This document shows positions 1-9,624 of a DNA stretch of 17,500 bases, one piece after another. How positions within the stretch are numbered: position 1 is the stretch's first letter; each line of letters starts with the position of its first letter. The position numbers were made by a program, and so were the translations under genes. The notes under the pieces were generated by a model that was given only the letters and a program-made list of their open reading frames with translations, ran no database searches and was not told where the DNA came from. This DNA comes from Theodoxus fluviatilis (Eukaryota; Mollusca; Gastropoda; Cycloneritida; Neritidae), in NCBI GenBank assembly GCA_034096865.1, contig JAWQFJ010001139.1, positions 155,854 through 173,353 on the forward strand, read 5' to 3'.

Positions 1-930
1 CCCCCCCCCAAAAAAAAAACAAAACAAACTCGTTTGTGTAAACGTTGCTAATTATACTAAAAACCTCCTTGAGCGGCCCAGGGAGGCAAATGAGCGTGTT
101 TCAGTGCCATTTTTCGACATATTGGGGCAACAATAGCATAAAGCAGGTGGAATGCCCGATCCCTGACCTTCCCTGGCTCCTGACCTCTGTAGCCTGGGGT
201 CATGAATGTCCTGAGGTATGACCTGAAGCCTGTCTCTCCAGGCAGGGTTGGCTCTTGTGTCAGGCTGGCATGCCGGGACCACGACAAAACGGCTTCCAAC
301 ATGTCCTAACATCTTTTCTCCTTTGCTGGCCATGGCATGTACAGAAGACCGTAAATGAGAGTGTGGTCACGTCGGAGTGACTGCTCAGCTACTGAGCTGG
401 CAACTCCGTGGCAGCATGCGTGACTGACTTCCATTAAGTAGGTTTCTAGCTGGCAAAACCACTCTCAGCATTCCTCCTCGTCTGTTCTTGCTTGCTGGCC
501 GAAACATGTGCTAAACACAGTGACTAAAAGTGGTCACATCAAGGTTACGACCTAGCAGATACAACAGCAGCAATTAGCGGTGTGCCAGTCTTTAGTGTGC
601 TGGTAGAGCTTAAATAAAGCGGCGATTTTCGCCCTTTAAAATATTTAAATCACAATTTACAGCCAATGGTGGGTAAAACATAAGGTGGTAATTAATCCAC
701 AAAATGTAACTTGCATGTTGATTACCACTTAGCAAAACAGCAGAACACTCTCAAGACCTGCTGAAAGTTTCCTTGTCAAATTCTGGAATAAACAATTTAA
801 ACATCACACAACTATAAGGAGTATACGTTGACAACAATCTCATATTGTTCAATGAGGCAACCTACATCATTATAACTGAGTAAAATCAATTGTCTTCAGA
901 AAAGTAGCTTTTCTTCTAACCTACGACAAG
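1..930. other. Anonymous non-coding sequence with a C/A homopolymer start
   Basis: The window opens with nine C followed by an A-rich run. Positions 57-333 are more GC-rich than what follows and stay open for 81-93 codons in two minus-strand frames. Neither translation matches a family I recognise, and neither shows a convincing domain or splice context. From about 600 onward the sequence is AT-rich and full of stops. I see no gene here. The open GC-rich patch could be an old repeat or an unrecognised exon. Confidence 0.5.
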
Positions 931-934
931 AAAA

Positions 935-1310
935 TGGTCTTCTTTAACGCCTTCGTTCTTTCTCGCACTGAGCATGCCCTCCGCATTTGGGGAAACTCTC
1001 CAAAATGTCACCAGAAAGCAATTGATCGGCAACCCAAACAATCTGCCCGCGCGATTTAATCACTTCAGACCTAAGATGGATCAGCTTCAAGAGGCAATAT
1101 GACCTTCAGGTATCTTTTTAGTTTGTAAGATACTGCACAATCTAGCGCCATACTACCTTTCGGAGTTGTGTTTTATGTGCTGTGACTCGCGACTAAGATC
1201 AGCAACAACCAGTCACCTCCAGCTTCCTCGAGTTCAACTACAAAATGTAAGAACCATTTGTCTATAGTGCAGCTAATATATGGAATTGCATTCTGAACAT
1301 TGAATGAAAT
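935..1310 (+). pseudogene. Decayed 3' end of a non-LTR retrotransposon reverse transcriptase
   Basis: Three short reading frames, read in order, give the typical C-terminal part of a LINE reverse transcriptase. Frame one (to a TAA at 1057) reads IWGNSPKCHQKAIDRQPKQS then ARAI, like the usual WGN...K...QK.ARxI block. Frame two (about 1103-1264) contains KILHNLAPYYLSEL, LRSATTSHLQLPRV, then a TAG at 1265. Frame three (1263-1307) contains YSAANIWN, the counterpart of the usual APxLWN block, then TGA. The order and spacing of these blocks fit CR1/L2-like or related LINEs, and that family assignment is from general knowledge. The catalytic core lies upstream and I cannot see it. At least two frameshifts and stops make this a fossil. 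It differs in sequence and strand from the LINE at 3.7-7.8 kb. Confidence 0.72.
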
Positions 1311-1402
1311 ATAAAATGCTTGCTTTATTTTCGAAAAAAAGTGTTCAAATATCTTTTACGTCTTTAATAATGTAACTGAATGAAACTGGAAATGTGTGTA
1401 TG

Positions 1403-1406
1403 AGAG

Positions 1407-1465
<59 letters not shown>

Positions 1466-1505
1466 GGGGAGTTTGGTTTTGGGTTGGTTGGTTGGTTGGT
1501 TGGTT

Positions 1506-1592
<87 letters not shown>
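1403..1592. repeat. Composite microsatellite (GA)n-(GGTT)n-(AT)n-(GT)n
   Basis: Four different simple repeats abut. GA runs from about 1403 to 1463 with one AA interruption. GGTT runs from about 1482 to 1507, AT from 1508 to 1556 and GT from 1557 to 1592. The open frames across it (poly RE, poly IY and poly CV peptides) are artefacts of the repeats. The AT block can extrude a cruciform, and the GT block is an alternating purine-pyrimidine tract. Confidence 0.97.
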
Positions 1593-1594
<2 letters not shown>

Positions 1595-3655
1595 CAGTCA
1601 AGGGTCACTAGATGAACAATAGTGTTCAGTTTGTGCGTAACCCCACAAAAATAAATAATTGAACTGAACTGAATCGAATATAAATCTTTTTAACAAAAAC
1701 ATACAGCAACATTGAATAAAGCCATTGAAATGAAAGCTCTTACCGAATGTTTTAAGATCCGCCTTGGTAGTAAGTGACGAATGAGTCCACCAGTCTTCTA
1801 TGAAGTGTCTTCAGTGAATTTGATTGTGAAAGGGGATTTTACTTTAGGGCTCAAGGATGGAATTGCAGGATGATGAAAGACTTGGAAAAAGCCAACTTGT
1901 CGTCAAAACCTTTTTTAATTCCACACCACAACGCCGAGCATCACGTTGACGCTACCAACATTGTCGCTGAAAAGTTCCTGCGATGTGACCTAACTGTCAA
2001 CTTCGTTCTGTATCTCGTGTCATCCACTGGTCAGAGTGTTTGCAGGGGGCCATAACTCTTTGTGGCGTTCGGGACAACGGTGGATAACACGCCCATGTTC
2101 CTGTCCGTGGATGCGGGAAAATGAGCTAGTTTGCAGTGTAGTGGTGGTTGATGTGGAACGACCCAAGGTCGGAATGGCGATGTAGAATTGTCATTTGTGA
2201 AGGGAGTAAATCACTGCAGTCTTAGGAACAAGGCAGTAAGTTGGCAAGGGCGTTTTTGCTTAGTCTAGAGATGAGCTGTAACCTTCCTCAATGAAAAATA
2301 TGTTTTCGTTTAGTGTCATGTGGTTTGTACATTTTTGGTTTAGTTTTAATACAGGCCTCATGCTTTTCAAATAAACTTTGTTTTTGTAATCATTTGCCGG
2401 TGCGAAAGAAGAAACAGCTATTGTCGGCAGTGAGGGTCAGTGGGAGGGGAGTAACACTGGCGTTTGAGACAACAGTGGGAAGTAGATTTTTGACTGTGTG
2501 GAGAATGGATGTAAATTTATACAGAAGTGGCAATGACACCCAGGATGGGAGGCGAAGTCTAAGGGTGTGCTTGCATTGTGACATTATAGAAGTTAAGTCG
2601 AACTAAAGGGCCTGTAAAGAATCCATCACGCAGACAATCGTCCTTTTAAGGCAGTAAACGAGGCAGTTGGTGCTGGTGGAAAAAGAGCCAAAGGACTCAT
2701 TTAGCATTACAACTGTTTCGCGCAGCGCTAAAGTAGCATCTGACAACCTTAGTTGTGTGTGAAACGACCCAACCCTATTCGCAAGTGGCCTGTTTGCAGA
2801 ATGCCTGTGCGATGCAAAGGTTTATTTGCAGCAGAGCAGTCACGGTCCATAGTTTAAACTCTTTTATGAACTGGGCGTGTCTGTACGTGTCGGCGTTATA
2901 AGTCAGTGTGTACGGATGATTTGTGACTGTCTCTTGATACACGACCACTGTGAAATATTTACTTGTCATAGGCAGCATTAACTTGGTCAAAATATTAGTG
3001 GGTAAGAGCAGTAACTTAGGCAGACATTCTGTTAGGGTGTAGGCCGACAACATGCTTTCTTGTTCTGAGAGAAGAAAAAAAGAGAAGCTTTCAGGCATTC
3101 AGTTATGTTCCCGTTAGCCATCCCTCCAAAAGAGAAGATTACATCCCATCCGTTCTCTCACAGATGGTTTAATGGGAAGAGGAGTGCTTCCTTTGTTGAG
3201 AAATTGAGTCAGGTCCTGCTCTCTAAATTTTACAGGATGATACAATCTGTACCTAAACCTATCCTACTCTCCTTTTTCCAAAGCTGAACAGGTCACACGG
3301 AGTTCACTTGTGTCATGCAGAGGCTGTGACCCGAATCATTGCCAGCCAGAAAAGGCAACTGAATCCGAACACGAAAATCATTCATACTGTCAAAAATGAG
3401 TCACGGCATTGCTGCGAAAAGCGAGTGAAACATACGGCCGAAACTCTTTGATGGCACACTCATCAGCAGGAAGCCCTAGTTGCTAAGTTTACCGGTCCTG
3501 CTTCAACAGCTCTGCAACGGGGTTCACAAACAGCTTACAAAGTTATCGGGATACAATGGGACGGGGTCAGATCATATAAATCCAATAGTTCACTCAAAAT
3601 AACCCTAATGGAAGGATAAACTGTTCGCCAAGTCCCATATCTAATCCGATTTGAC
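1593..3655. other. Anonymous non-coding sequence
   Basis: About 2 kb without a recognisable gene. Around 1648-1680 a block of AATAAATAA followed by repeated TTGAACTGAACTGAA resembles the 3' tail of a LINE or SINE and may belong to the fossil at 935-1310. Open frames at 1870-2055 (+), 2313-2606 (+) and 2775-3098 (-) are 60-107 codons long. They show no known motif, no clear splice sites and no compositional contrast with their surroundings, so I treat them as chance. Confidence 0.5.
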
Positions 3656-3710
3656 ACCTCTACATGTTTCTACATGGTGGTGTTCGTCCGTCGAGTCGAC
3701 GAGGACCACT

Positions 3711-4391
3711 CTATTCATCTGGGGGTTTCTGGAACTGGCTCTGTCTGTGCGTGCGCAGATGGCTGATGAGGCCAATCCTGGCACGGAAGGTTCTGGGACA
3801 AAATGGACACGGGACGAGTGGGACATCTCCAGGAGGGTCGATAGAACGGGTCTTTCGGGCTTGTCGCTTTCTTTCTGCGGCGATGGTCCTGTTGGCTTCA
3901 CATGTTTTAGCGCCTTTGTAGATGGAGGAGCTCCAGGTGGCCCTATTCACTGCGGAGTGTTCCCACGTGTCTGGGTTGATGGCAAACGCTTTCAGTGAGG
4001 CTTTCAGAGTATCTTTGAACAGTTTCTTCTGCCCACCGTGGGACCGCTGGCCATGCTGCAGCTCGCCGTAGATGAGTCGTTTGGGCAGCCTCACATCTGG
4101 CATACGTACTACGTGCCCTGCCCAGCGAAGCTGGGACTGCATCAGGAAGGTGAAGATGCTGGGGAGTTCTGCTCTGGCCAGTACTTCTGTATCTGGGACT
4201 TTGTCCTGCCACTTTATGCCGAGGATTTTTCTGAGGCTTGTTGTGTGGAAATGATTCAGCTTCTTGGCATGACGTTGATACACTGTCGATGTCTCGCATG
4301 CATAGAGCAGCGTAGGGAGCACCACTGCCCTGTATACTTTCAGCTTGGTCTGGGTGGTGATGCCTCTCCTGCCCCACACATTTGGATATAG
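3711..4391 (-). pseudogene. LINE C-terminal region with C2H2 zinc finger
   Basis: This is the distal part of the reverse transcriptase polyprotein, open for about 225 codons to a TAG at 3711-3713. It begins LYPNVWGRRGITTQTKLKVY and contains VVLPTLLYACE, LNHFHTTSLRKILGIKWQDK and LRWAGHVVRMPD, the usual post-palm blocks of this LINE group. The end carries a C2H2 finger at 3747-3809: Cys-x2-Cys-x12-His-x3-His, read as CPFCPRTFRARIGLISHLRT plus His. It lies 11 residues before the stop and follows a basic stretch (ERKRQARKTR). The finger probably binds nucleic acid, possibly the element's own RNA or the target site; that role is inference. This is the best-preserved segment of the element. Confidence 0.88.
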
Positions 4392-4392
4392 T

Positions 4393-5645
4393 CAACCGAA
4401 GGAAGAGCTTGCTCTGGCAATTCTGACGTTCACTTCGTCGTCAATGGTGACATTCTGAGATAGTGTGCTGCCTAGGTACGTGAAGGGATTCACTGCGTTG
4501 AATCTCTGGCCGTTGACAGTGATGTTAGGCTCAACATAAGGCTTTGGAGGACTTCAGTCTTCTTTGTGCTGATCGTAAGACCAAAGTTTGTGCTTGCGCT
4601 GCAGAAGATGTCAACGCTGCGTTGCATATCAGCTTCTGAGACAGCTGTGAGGGCACAGTCATCAGCAAACAGGAAGTATCTGATGATGTCTGTCATGACC
4701 TTGGTTTTTGCTTGGAGCCTCCGAAGGTTGAACAGTTTGCCATCTGTTCGGTATCTCAGGTCGATGCCAATATCTCCGTCTCTGAAGGCGTCAGTGAGCA
4801 TGGCCGAAAACATGAGGCTGAACAGTGTCGGCGCCAGGACGTAGCCTTGCTTGACGCCGTCCTGACTGGAAAGGGGTCAGGTGACTCTCCGCTGTCCTGA
4901 CTCTGGCCTGCATGCGCTCGTGAAACTGCTGTACCAAGGCGATGCATTTCCTTGAGCAGCCGTACTTGGCCATGATCTTCCACAGACCCTCGCTGCTGAC
5001 GGTGTCAAAGGCCTTGGTCAGGTCGACATTAGTGGAGAACAAGTCAGAGTTCTGCCCCTGACACTTTTCTTGTAGCTGTCTGTCAGCAAACACCATGTCA
5101 ATTGTCCCTCGCTCTTTTCTGAACCCACACTGGCTCTCAGGTAGGAGTCCTTGGTCGAGGTGGGCTGTGAGGCGATAAAGCAGGATTCTGGCAAGGATCT
5201 TTCCGGCGTTAGAGAGCAGAGATATTCCTCTGTGGTTGTCGCAGGCCTGCCCGTTTCCTTTACGCTTGTAAAGATGTATGAGGGAAGCATCTTTAAATTC
5301 CTGCGGAATCGTCTCTTGTTCCCACATCAGAAGAAATAACTGGTGGAGCCTTTCAGTCAGGACTGTTCCCCCCTCCTTGTAGACCTCAGCTGGAATGGCG
5401 TCGGAACCAGATGTTTTGCCACTGGAGAGTAGACGTATGGCTTTTTGGGTCTCAAGCAAGGTTGGAGGGTCATCCATTGCTTCGTTGATGGGCACTTGGG
5501 GGAGACGAGTGATGGCTTCGTCGTTGATGGTCGAAGGCCTGTTCAGGACATTGTCAAAATGTTCGGCCCACCTCTCCAAGGTCTTCCCTTTGTCTGTGAT
5601 AATAGTTTTACCATCTGCGCTGTTGAGGGGGTTTGGTCCTGAATA
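4393..5645 (-). pseudogene. LINE reverse transcriptase fingers and palm (broken)
   Basis: This domain copies the element RNA into DNA. In order it shows ERWAEHFDNVLNRP, SGSDAIPAEVYKEG, LIHLYKRKGNG, NHRGISLLSNAGKILARILL, CGFRKERGTIDMVFADRQLQ and VDLTKAFDTVS, with the first catalytic Asp near 5022-5024. The frame then shifts near 4884-4896 (short ESPDPFPV block) and again near 4861-4866, after which DGVKQGYVLAPTLFSLMFSA resumes. The palm motif FLFADDCAL follows, with the catalytic Asp pair at about 4658-4663, then NFGLTISTKKTEVL. Near 4545 another shift or small deletion moves the reading to KPYVEPNITVNGQRFNAV and NPFTYLGSTLS. A TGA at 4392-4394 interrupts SSSFG-LYPNVWG. All catalytic residues remain, but the frame is broken at least four times here. 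Confidence 0.9.
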
Positions 5646-6119
5646 TTAGGGGCTGTACACTCCTTTCAAGGCATCGTAGAAGTTCTTCATATCGTGCCTG
5701 TCTGCATAGCCTTGGATCTCGTCGGCTTTGTTGCTGAGCCAATCGTCCTGCATCTGACGGAGATTCTGTTGTACACTTCCGTGTGTGTTGTTAAACGCAT
5801 GTCTTCTTGCCACGGACTTGGGGTTACTGAGGTAGGCTTGGCGGAAGTGGTGTTTCTCATCCAATAATTGCTTGATGACATCGCAGTTCTCGTCAAACCA
5901 GTCCTTATGTTTCCTGGTCTGGGGCCCCAGGGTTTCTGTAGCTGTGGTGTAGATCAGCTCTCTGAGTGACGCCCAATCTGCCTCGACGTTTTGGTTGTCC
6001 AAGGAGGTGGACTCCAAGCGTTCCTTCAGAGCGTCCACGATGGACTGATTGCAGCTGGCGATCTTCAGCCTGGCAACGTTCAACCGTTTGGGGGCCTTCT
6101 TCCCTTGTGTGCGACGTTT
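5646..6119 (-). pseudogene. Linker region between endonuclease and reverse transcriptase
   Basis: This continues in the same frame as the second part of the endonuclease. It is basic and hydrophilic, beginning with a QPKRRTQGKKAPKRLNVARL stretch that may bind nucleic acid. The remainder is Gln/Asn/Asp-rich and probably helical, ending in MKNFYDALKGVYSP. An in-frame TAA at 5646-5648 closes it. Directly beyond the TAA the same frame resumes with YSGPNPLNSADGKT and then ERWAEHFDNVLNRP, which is normal LINE sequence. The TAA is therefore a nonsense mutation inside the original frame and does not mark a real C-terminus. Confidence 0.8.
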
Positions 6120-6946
6120 GGGTTGAATGCGGATGTTGAGCTTGGTGATAATAAGGCGATGGTCTGTCCAGCATTCCGCACCGCACACGGACTTGGTCAC
6201 CCTTACATCCTGTCTGTCCCTCTTCCTCACGATGACGTAGTCATTGAAATGCCAGTGCTTTGAGCGGGGGTGCATCCATGACGTCTGGTTACGGGTAGGG
6301 AGGCGGAAGATCGTGCTTGGTATCAACAACACAGTTCATGTTCAGCGCAGGTCTGGAGCAAGATAAGACCGTTGCTGTTGCAGTGCCACACTTCATGATG
6401 ACCAAGGGCTCCTTTCCAGGCGATGTTGTCCTTGCCAACTCTTGCGTTGAAGTCACCTAACAGGATGAGCTTATCCGCCTTAGGATCGTCGGCAATGACA
6501 GTGTGAAGCTCTTCGTAAAACTTTGCCTTCACTTTATCTGGGTTAGTCATGGTTGGGGCGTAGGCACTGATGATGGTAAGATGCTTCCTTCCAGCCATCA
6601 GTGGGAGATTCATGGTCATGAGCCTGTCGTTCACTCCCTTGGGAAGTCCAGCCAGCTTACCAACAAGAGTTGTCCTAACTGCAAAGCCAACGCCTGCTTG
6701 ACGCCGCTCCTCGCTAGCTCTGCCACTCCAGAAGAATGTGTAGCAAGAACCTCTTTCACAAAACTCTCCTTCTCCCGCGAACCTGATTTCGCTCAGGGCT
6801 GCAATGTCGATGCCGTATCTGGCGAGTTCCATTTCAATCAAAGCTGCTCTCCTCTGTGGTCTGTCTACATCACCTCTGTCCAGGAGTGTGCGCACATTCC
6901 ATGCGCCCAATGTGAGAGGAACTATCCTAGTTTTCTTCTTTGTAAT
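6120..6946 (-). pseudogene. LINE APE-type endonuclease domain (frameshifted)
   Basis: This domain nicks target DNA at the start of retrotransposition. From the codon at 6910 the frame gives GAWNVRTL (Asn at about residue 5), ALSEIRF (metal-binding Glu at about residue 41), GVGFAV, SAYAPT (about 115-120) and [10 protein letters not shown] (about 151-159). The frame then breaks: after AEHEL the reading moves to the next frame near 6331-6338. It continues with IFRLPTRNQTSWMHPRSKHW, DYVIV and CWTDHRLI, whose Asp-His pair (codons near 6159-6164) is the expected catalytic end of the fold. All the expected APE blocks are therefore present, split by one indel. No ATG suits the start: the open frame reaches back to a TGA at 6947, and the nominal first codon at 6910 is TTG, so the true start is uncertain. 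Confidence 0.88.
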
Positions 6947-7810
6947 TCAACCGCTGGTAAAGGGTCCTGTCCAGCCGCGGTAAGCTGGCTAGGGAAGGCT
7001 GGAGCAGGTACTATTTAGGGCACCTTTTTCTAGCCCCTTCCTCGTGCCATGGAGATGTGCAGTGCATTCCTGAAGAGGGCTGCTCAGTCGCCCAGGGGGC
7101 TGCCGGACTCCACTGCTGCTCCGTGTCAGCGAAGAACGACCCAATGCCCTGGGCCGCCTGTGTGCAGGGTTACTGCTACGGCTCCCAGTGTACCCACACC
7201 TGCCGCTTCGTCGCTTGCCTGTCGCCACAGGACTTGTCGGTGATTGATGGGATGAGATAAGTGACAAAAATTACTTGCGCGATAACTAGGATTTAAGTGA
7301 GAAAGAGTTGCGCAGTTCGTCGATTTCACTCTCTCGCCCGAGACCATCTTAATCCAGTGGCAGGACAGAGTCGAGACGGCTGGAGACAGAAACGGGTGCA
7401 GTGGATGGCCATGATGCCCTATGTGTCTTGTCATGCCCTTAGCGCTCCACAACGCTTTGCTGAGATTCGCCTTCTTGACCGTTGACCATCTAGTGGTTCC
7501 TCCGCTCCGGCCGCCGAATTCAGTCTTCACGTGCTTAGGTAGACATACCTAGATCATCGAGGGTTTGAGACCCGTCGGCTACCCTCACCAGGTTTAGCCA
7601 GCCAGTCGAAACTGTTGCCCGGGGTGTGGCCACTGCGCACGCTACAGCTTCTATGAGCCACTGGTGAGACCTGGGTGACAAAGGGGGACCAAGGATGGGC
7701 GAACTACTCCCATAGAGAGCACGACGTGTCCCCCCACCGGAGGTACTACCCCGCCTTGAACACCCCATAAACCCCTGAGAGAACAGTAACTGAGGGTGCA
7801 ATGGCATAAA
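6947..7810 (-). other. 5' leader of the LINE
   Basis: This GC-rich block sits directly upstream (minus-strand sense) of the endonuclease frame. Its composition matches the element and contrasts with the AT-rich flanks. An in-frame TGA at 6947-6949 closes the endonuclease frame upstream. Two minus-strand frames, 7126-7530 (134 codons) and 7535-7807 (90 codons), are open without a recognised domain. They could be remains of a leader-encoded peptide or chance openings in GC-rich DNA. The leader's outer edge near 7810 is inferred from the change in composition and is not a visible terminus. Confidence 0.5.
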
Positions 7811-8400
7811 CAGTTATTCGAAAGCAATGGATTGAGGAAGACAAGGGTTAGAAGCGACGGGGGTGTGGTATTCGTGTATGAACTGTGAAGGCCCGTTTGA
7901 CCACAACGCGACGATGCGACAAAGTTTTTTTGCTTCTCATTGCGACGAGCCTCTCTTTCAATAGTTGTCCCACTGAGCCACATGATACAACATGGCTACT
8001 ATCATGTGACTCAGCGGCTTCCCTCCGGAGCTCTTTTCTAATTGGTTGATTTATGGCTGTGTCGCTGCTTCGACACTGGGAAATAGACTGCTGTCTATTT
8101 GAGGGAGAGAGCTTTTTTTTAATGCACGTGCAATCTGTCTGCTGCTTCGTCGCCTCGCCACGTTGTGTGCAGTGGGCTGAAGAAACAAATAATGGGGGTG
8201 GGTTTTTAAAGGTTGAAAGAATGACATTAGTAGAAAAGCCACTCGGGAAAGTCAACGTGGCAGGACTGTCTTTCGTACTGCCATTCTTGACCCTATGTGA
8301 AATTTAAGACAACGTCCTCCATCATTGTCGCTTGTCACAGTCAACAGTTTACTGCTCTTCGCGTCACCGTATGCTCCCGTCCCGCTTCTGACCTCACCCC
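7811..8400. other. Anonymous sequence flanking the LINE
   Basis: No gene recognised. Open frames on both strands (7848-8255 minus, 8053-8307 plus) overlap each other, lack known motifs and contain low-complexity stretches. Position 7811 upward is the expected upstream flank of the LINE, but no target-site duplication could be matched to the other side near 3640-3660. Confidence 0.4.
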
Positions 8401-8405
8401 CCAAA

Positions 8406-8424
8406 CCCCCCCCCCCCCCCCCCC
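8406..8424. repeat. Poly-C tract
   Basis: Nineteen consecutive C, set in a wider C-rich stretch (about 8395-8440). The G-rich strand can form G-quadruplex-like structure. Homopolymer length here is prone to sequencing and assembly error. Confidence 0.97.
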
Positions 8425-8560
8425 GCATCCCCACCCCTCACTCGCTTGTTTACTGCATCTCAAGTAGGTGTACGGTTAAAAAAAATGGTTGCCCATCCGG
8501 GTGCTCCTAGGCAAGTAGGCGGAGCAGAGTTTACACTTCTGCACTGTGTGTTCTTACGCT

Positions 8561-8683
8561 TACGCGCGCGCGCGCGCGTGTGTGTGGTGTGTGTGTGTAT
8601 ACACGTGTGCAAGTGTGTGTGTATGTGCGCGCAAGCGCGCGCGTGTGTGTGTGGTGTGTGTATCTGTGTGTGTGGTGTGTGTA

Positions 8684-8721
<38 letters not shown>

Positions 8722-8739
8722 CGTGCGTGCGCGCGCGAA
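8561..8739. repeat. GT/GC alternating tract with an internal 21-bp duplication
   Basis: The tract begins with a pure CG alternation of about eight units, passes through GT runs, a GCGCGCAAGCGCGCGCG centre near 8627-8642, more GT and ends in GCGTGCGTGCGCGCGCG. A unit ending in GTATCT appears twice, with TATCT at 8661 and 8682, giving a 21-bp period. Open frames across it on both strands (CV and HT repeats) are low-complexity artefacts. Long alternating purine-pyrimidine runs with CG cores are the classic substrate for left-handed Z-DNA. Confidence 0.95.
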
Positions 8740-8749
8740 CACTTCGGTG

Positions 8750-9440
8750 TTTAACACAACTTTGTTGCTGTCTCATGCAGGACTTTGGTTCTAACGCATG
8801 AGCCTGAATGTGTGCATGCGTGTACATATCTATGAAGTTTTGTGATATTCTGTCCATAGATTTGAGGTTGACGACTACGAATGAATATAGCTCATTCACT
8901 ACGTCGAGAGAGAATCTTTGCCTATAACATCTTTACGATAAATCTCTTTCTGACCGACACCTAGCTGGACTGTATCTTGCCGACACGCAACCCCACCTTG
9001 TATTCAATTTTGTCAACACGTATCATGTACTACATGTCCATGTGTGGCTCTCCACCAAAAATGGATATCGCACGACATTTTGAATATGTTGATTTATTGG
9101 TCTCCTCACAAAGGTGTTTGAAGTTTATTTAAAACAGTATAAAACCACGTGACCATACGTCCATTTGTAAGAGACAGTTATGTGCTGTCCAATATGACAG
9201 ACGGTAAATCTTCCATCTTTCATAAGTTGGCGATAGATATAAAGGAAATGTCCACTGTGACCACATCTCCGAGTTGTTTGCATGCCTCCGAGCCTTTTAT
9301 CCATCTTTACTTGTAACATATCCAGCAGAAAGTGCTCTGACAAAGTAGAAGAACATCACCTAAGGTATCGGGGATTGCCACGACATGGCGATCGTGTGGA
9401 GCTATTGCTTAATAGCGGTGCAAATATCTCCCATTGCGTG
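8750..9440. other. Anonymous sequence between two GT tracts
   Basis: No gene recognised. The composition is ordinary and stops are frequent on both strands. The minus-strand frame 9125-9343 (72 codons) has no recognisable motif. Confidence 0.5.
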
Positions 9441-9444
9441 TCTC

Positions 9445-9624
9445 GTTTGTTTGTTTGAGTGTGTGTGTGTGTGTATGTGTGTGTGTGTGTGCGTGCGCGC
9501 GCGCGTGTGTATCTTTCTGTGTGTGTGTGTGTGCGCGCGCGCGCGCGTGTGTGTGAGTGAGTGTGTGTGAGTGAGTGTGTGTGTGTGTGTGTGCGCGCGC
9601 GTGCGTGTGTGTGTTTGTTTGTTT

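Larger units (their letters stand above)
3660..7810 (-). mobile_element. Nearly full-length, inactivated non-LTR (LINE) retrotransposon
   Basis: Read on the minus strand, this block contains in order a leader of about 0.85 kb, an APE-type endonuclease, a linker, a reverse transcriptase, a thumb/connection region and a C-terminal C2H2 zinc finger. That is the layout of a LINE that moves by target-primed reverse transcription. Related proteins in invertebrate databases are often labelled endonuclease-reverse transcriptase or craniofacial development protein 2-like; I recall this rather than having searched it. I see no separate ORF1, LTR or integrase. Lesions are a frameshift near 6331-6338, TAA at 5646-5648, frameshifts near 4884-4896 and 4861-4866, a shift or deletion near 4545, and TGA at 4392-4394. 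It cannot make a functional protein. The outer limits are approximate: I found no target-site duplication. Just beyond the stop codon, ATGTAG occurs twice (3658-3675 region, minus-strand reading), which may be the tail. Confidence 0.9.

Noticed and set aside
57..333. Two overlapping minus-strand frames of 81 and 93 codons in a GC-richer patch
   Set aside because: No recognisable domain and two competing frames of equal length. Kept only as a note in the first region.
4038..4391. Plus-strand frame of 117 codons
   Set aside because: Antisense shadow of the LINE C-terminal region.
6503..7018. Plus-strand frame of 171 codons
   Set aside because: It is exactly antisense to the LINE endonuclease, whose motifs are clear. 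No domain is visible on the plus strand.
7057..7260. Plus-strand Cys-rich frame of 67 codons with a CC pair, superficially like a small secreted peptide
   Set aside because: It lies antisense to the LINE leader, has no signal peptide or propeptide, and the Cys pattern fits no framework I recognise. A GC-rich shadow is more likely.
8446..8899. Frames of 82-122 codons rich in Cys-Val or His-Thr
   Set aside because: Artefacts of the GT/GC tract on both strands.
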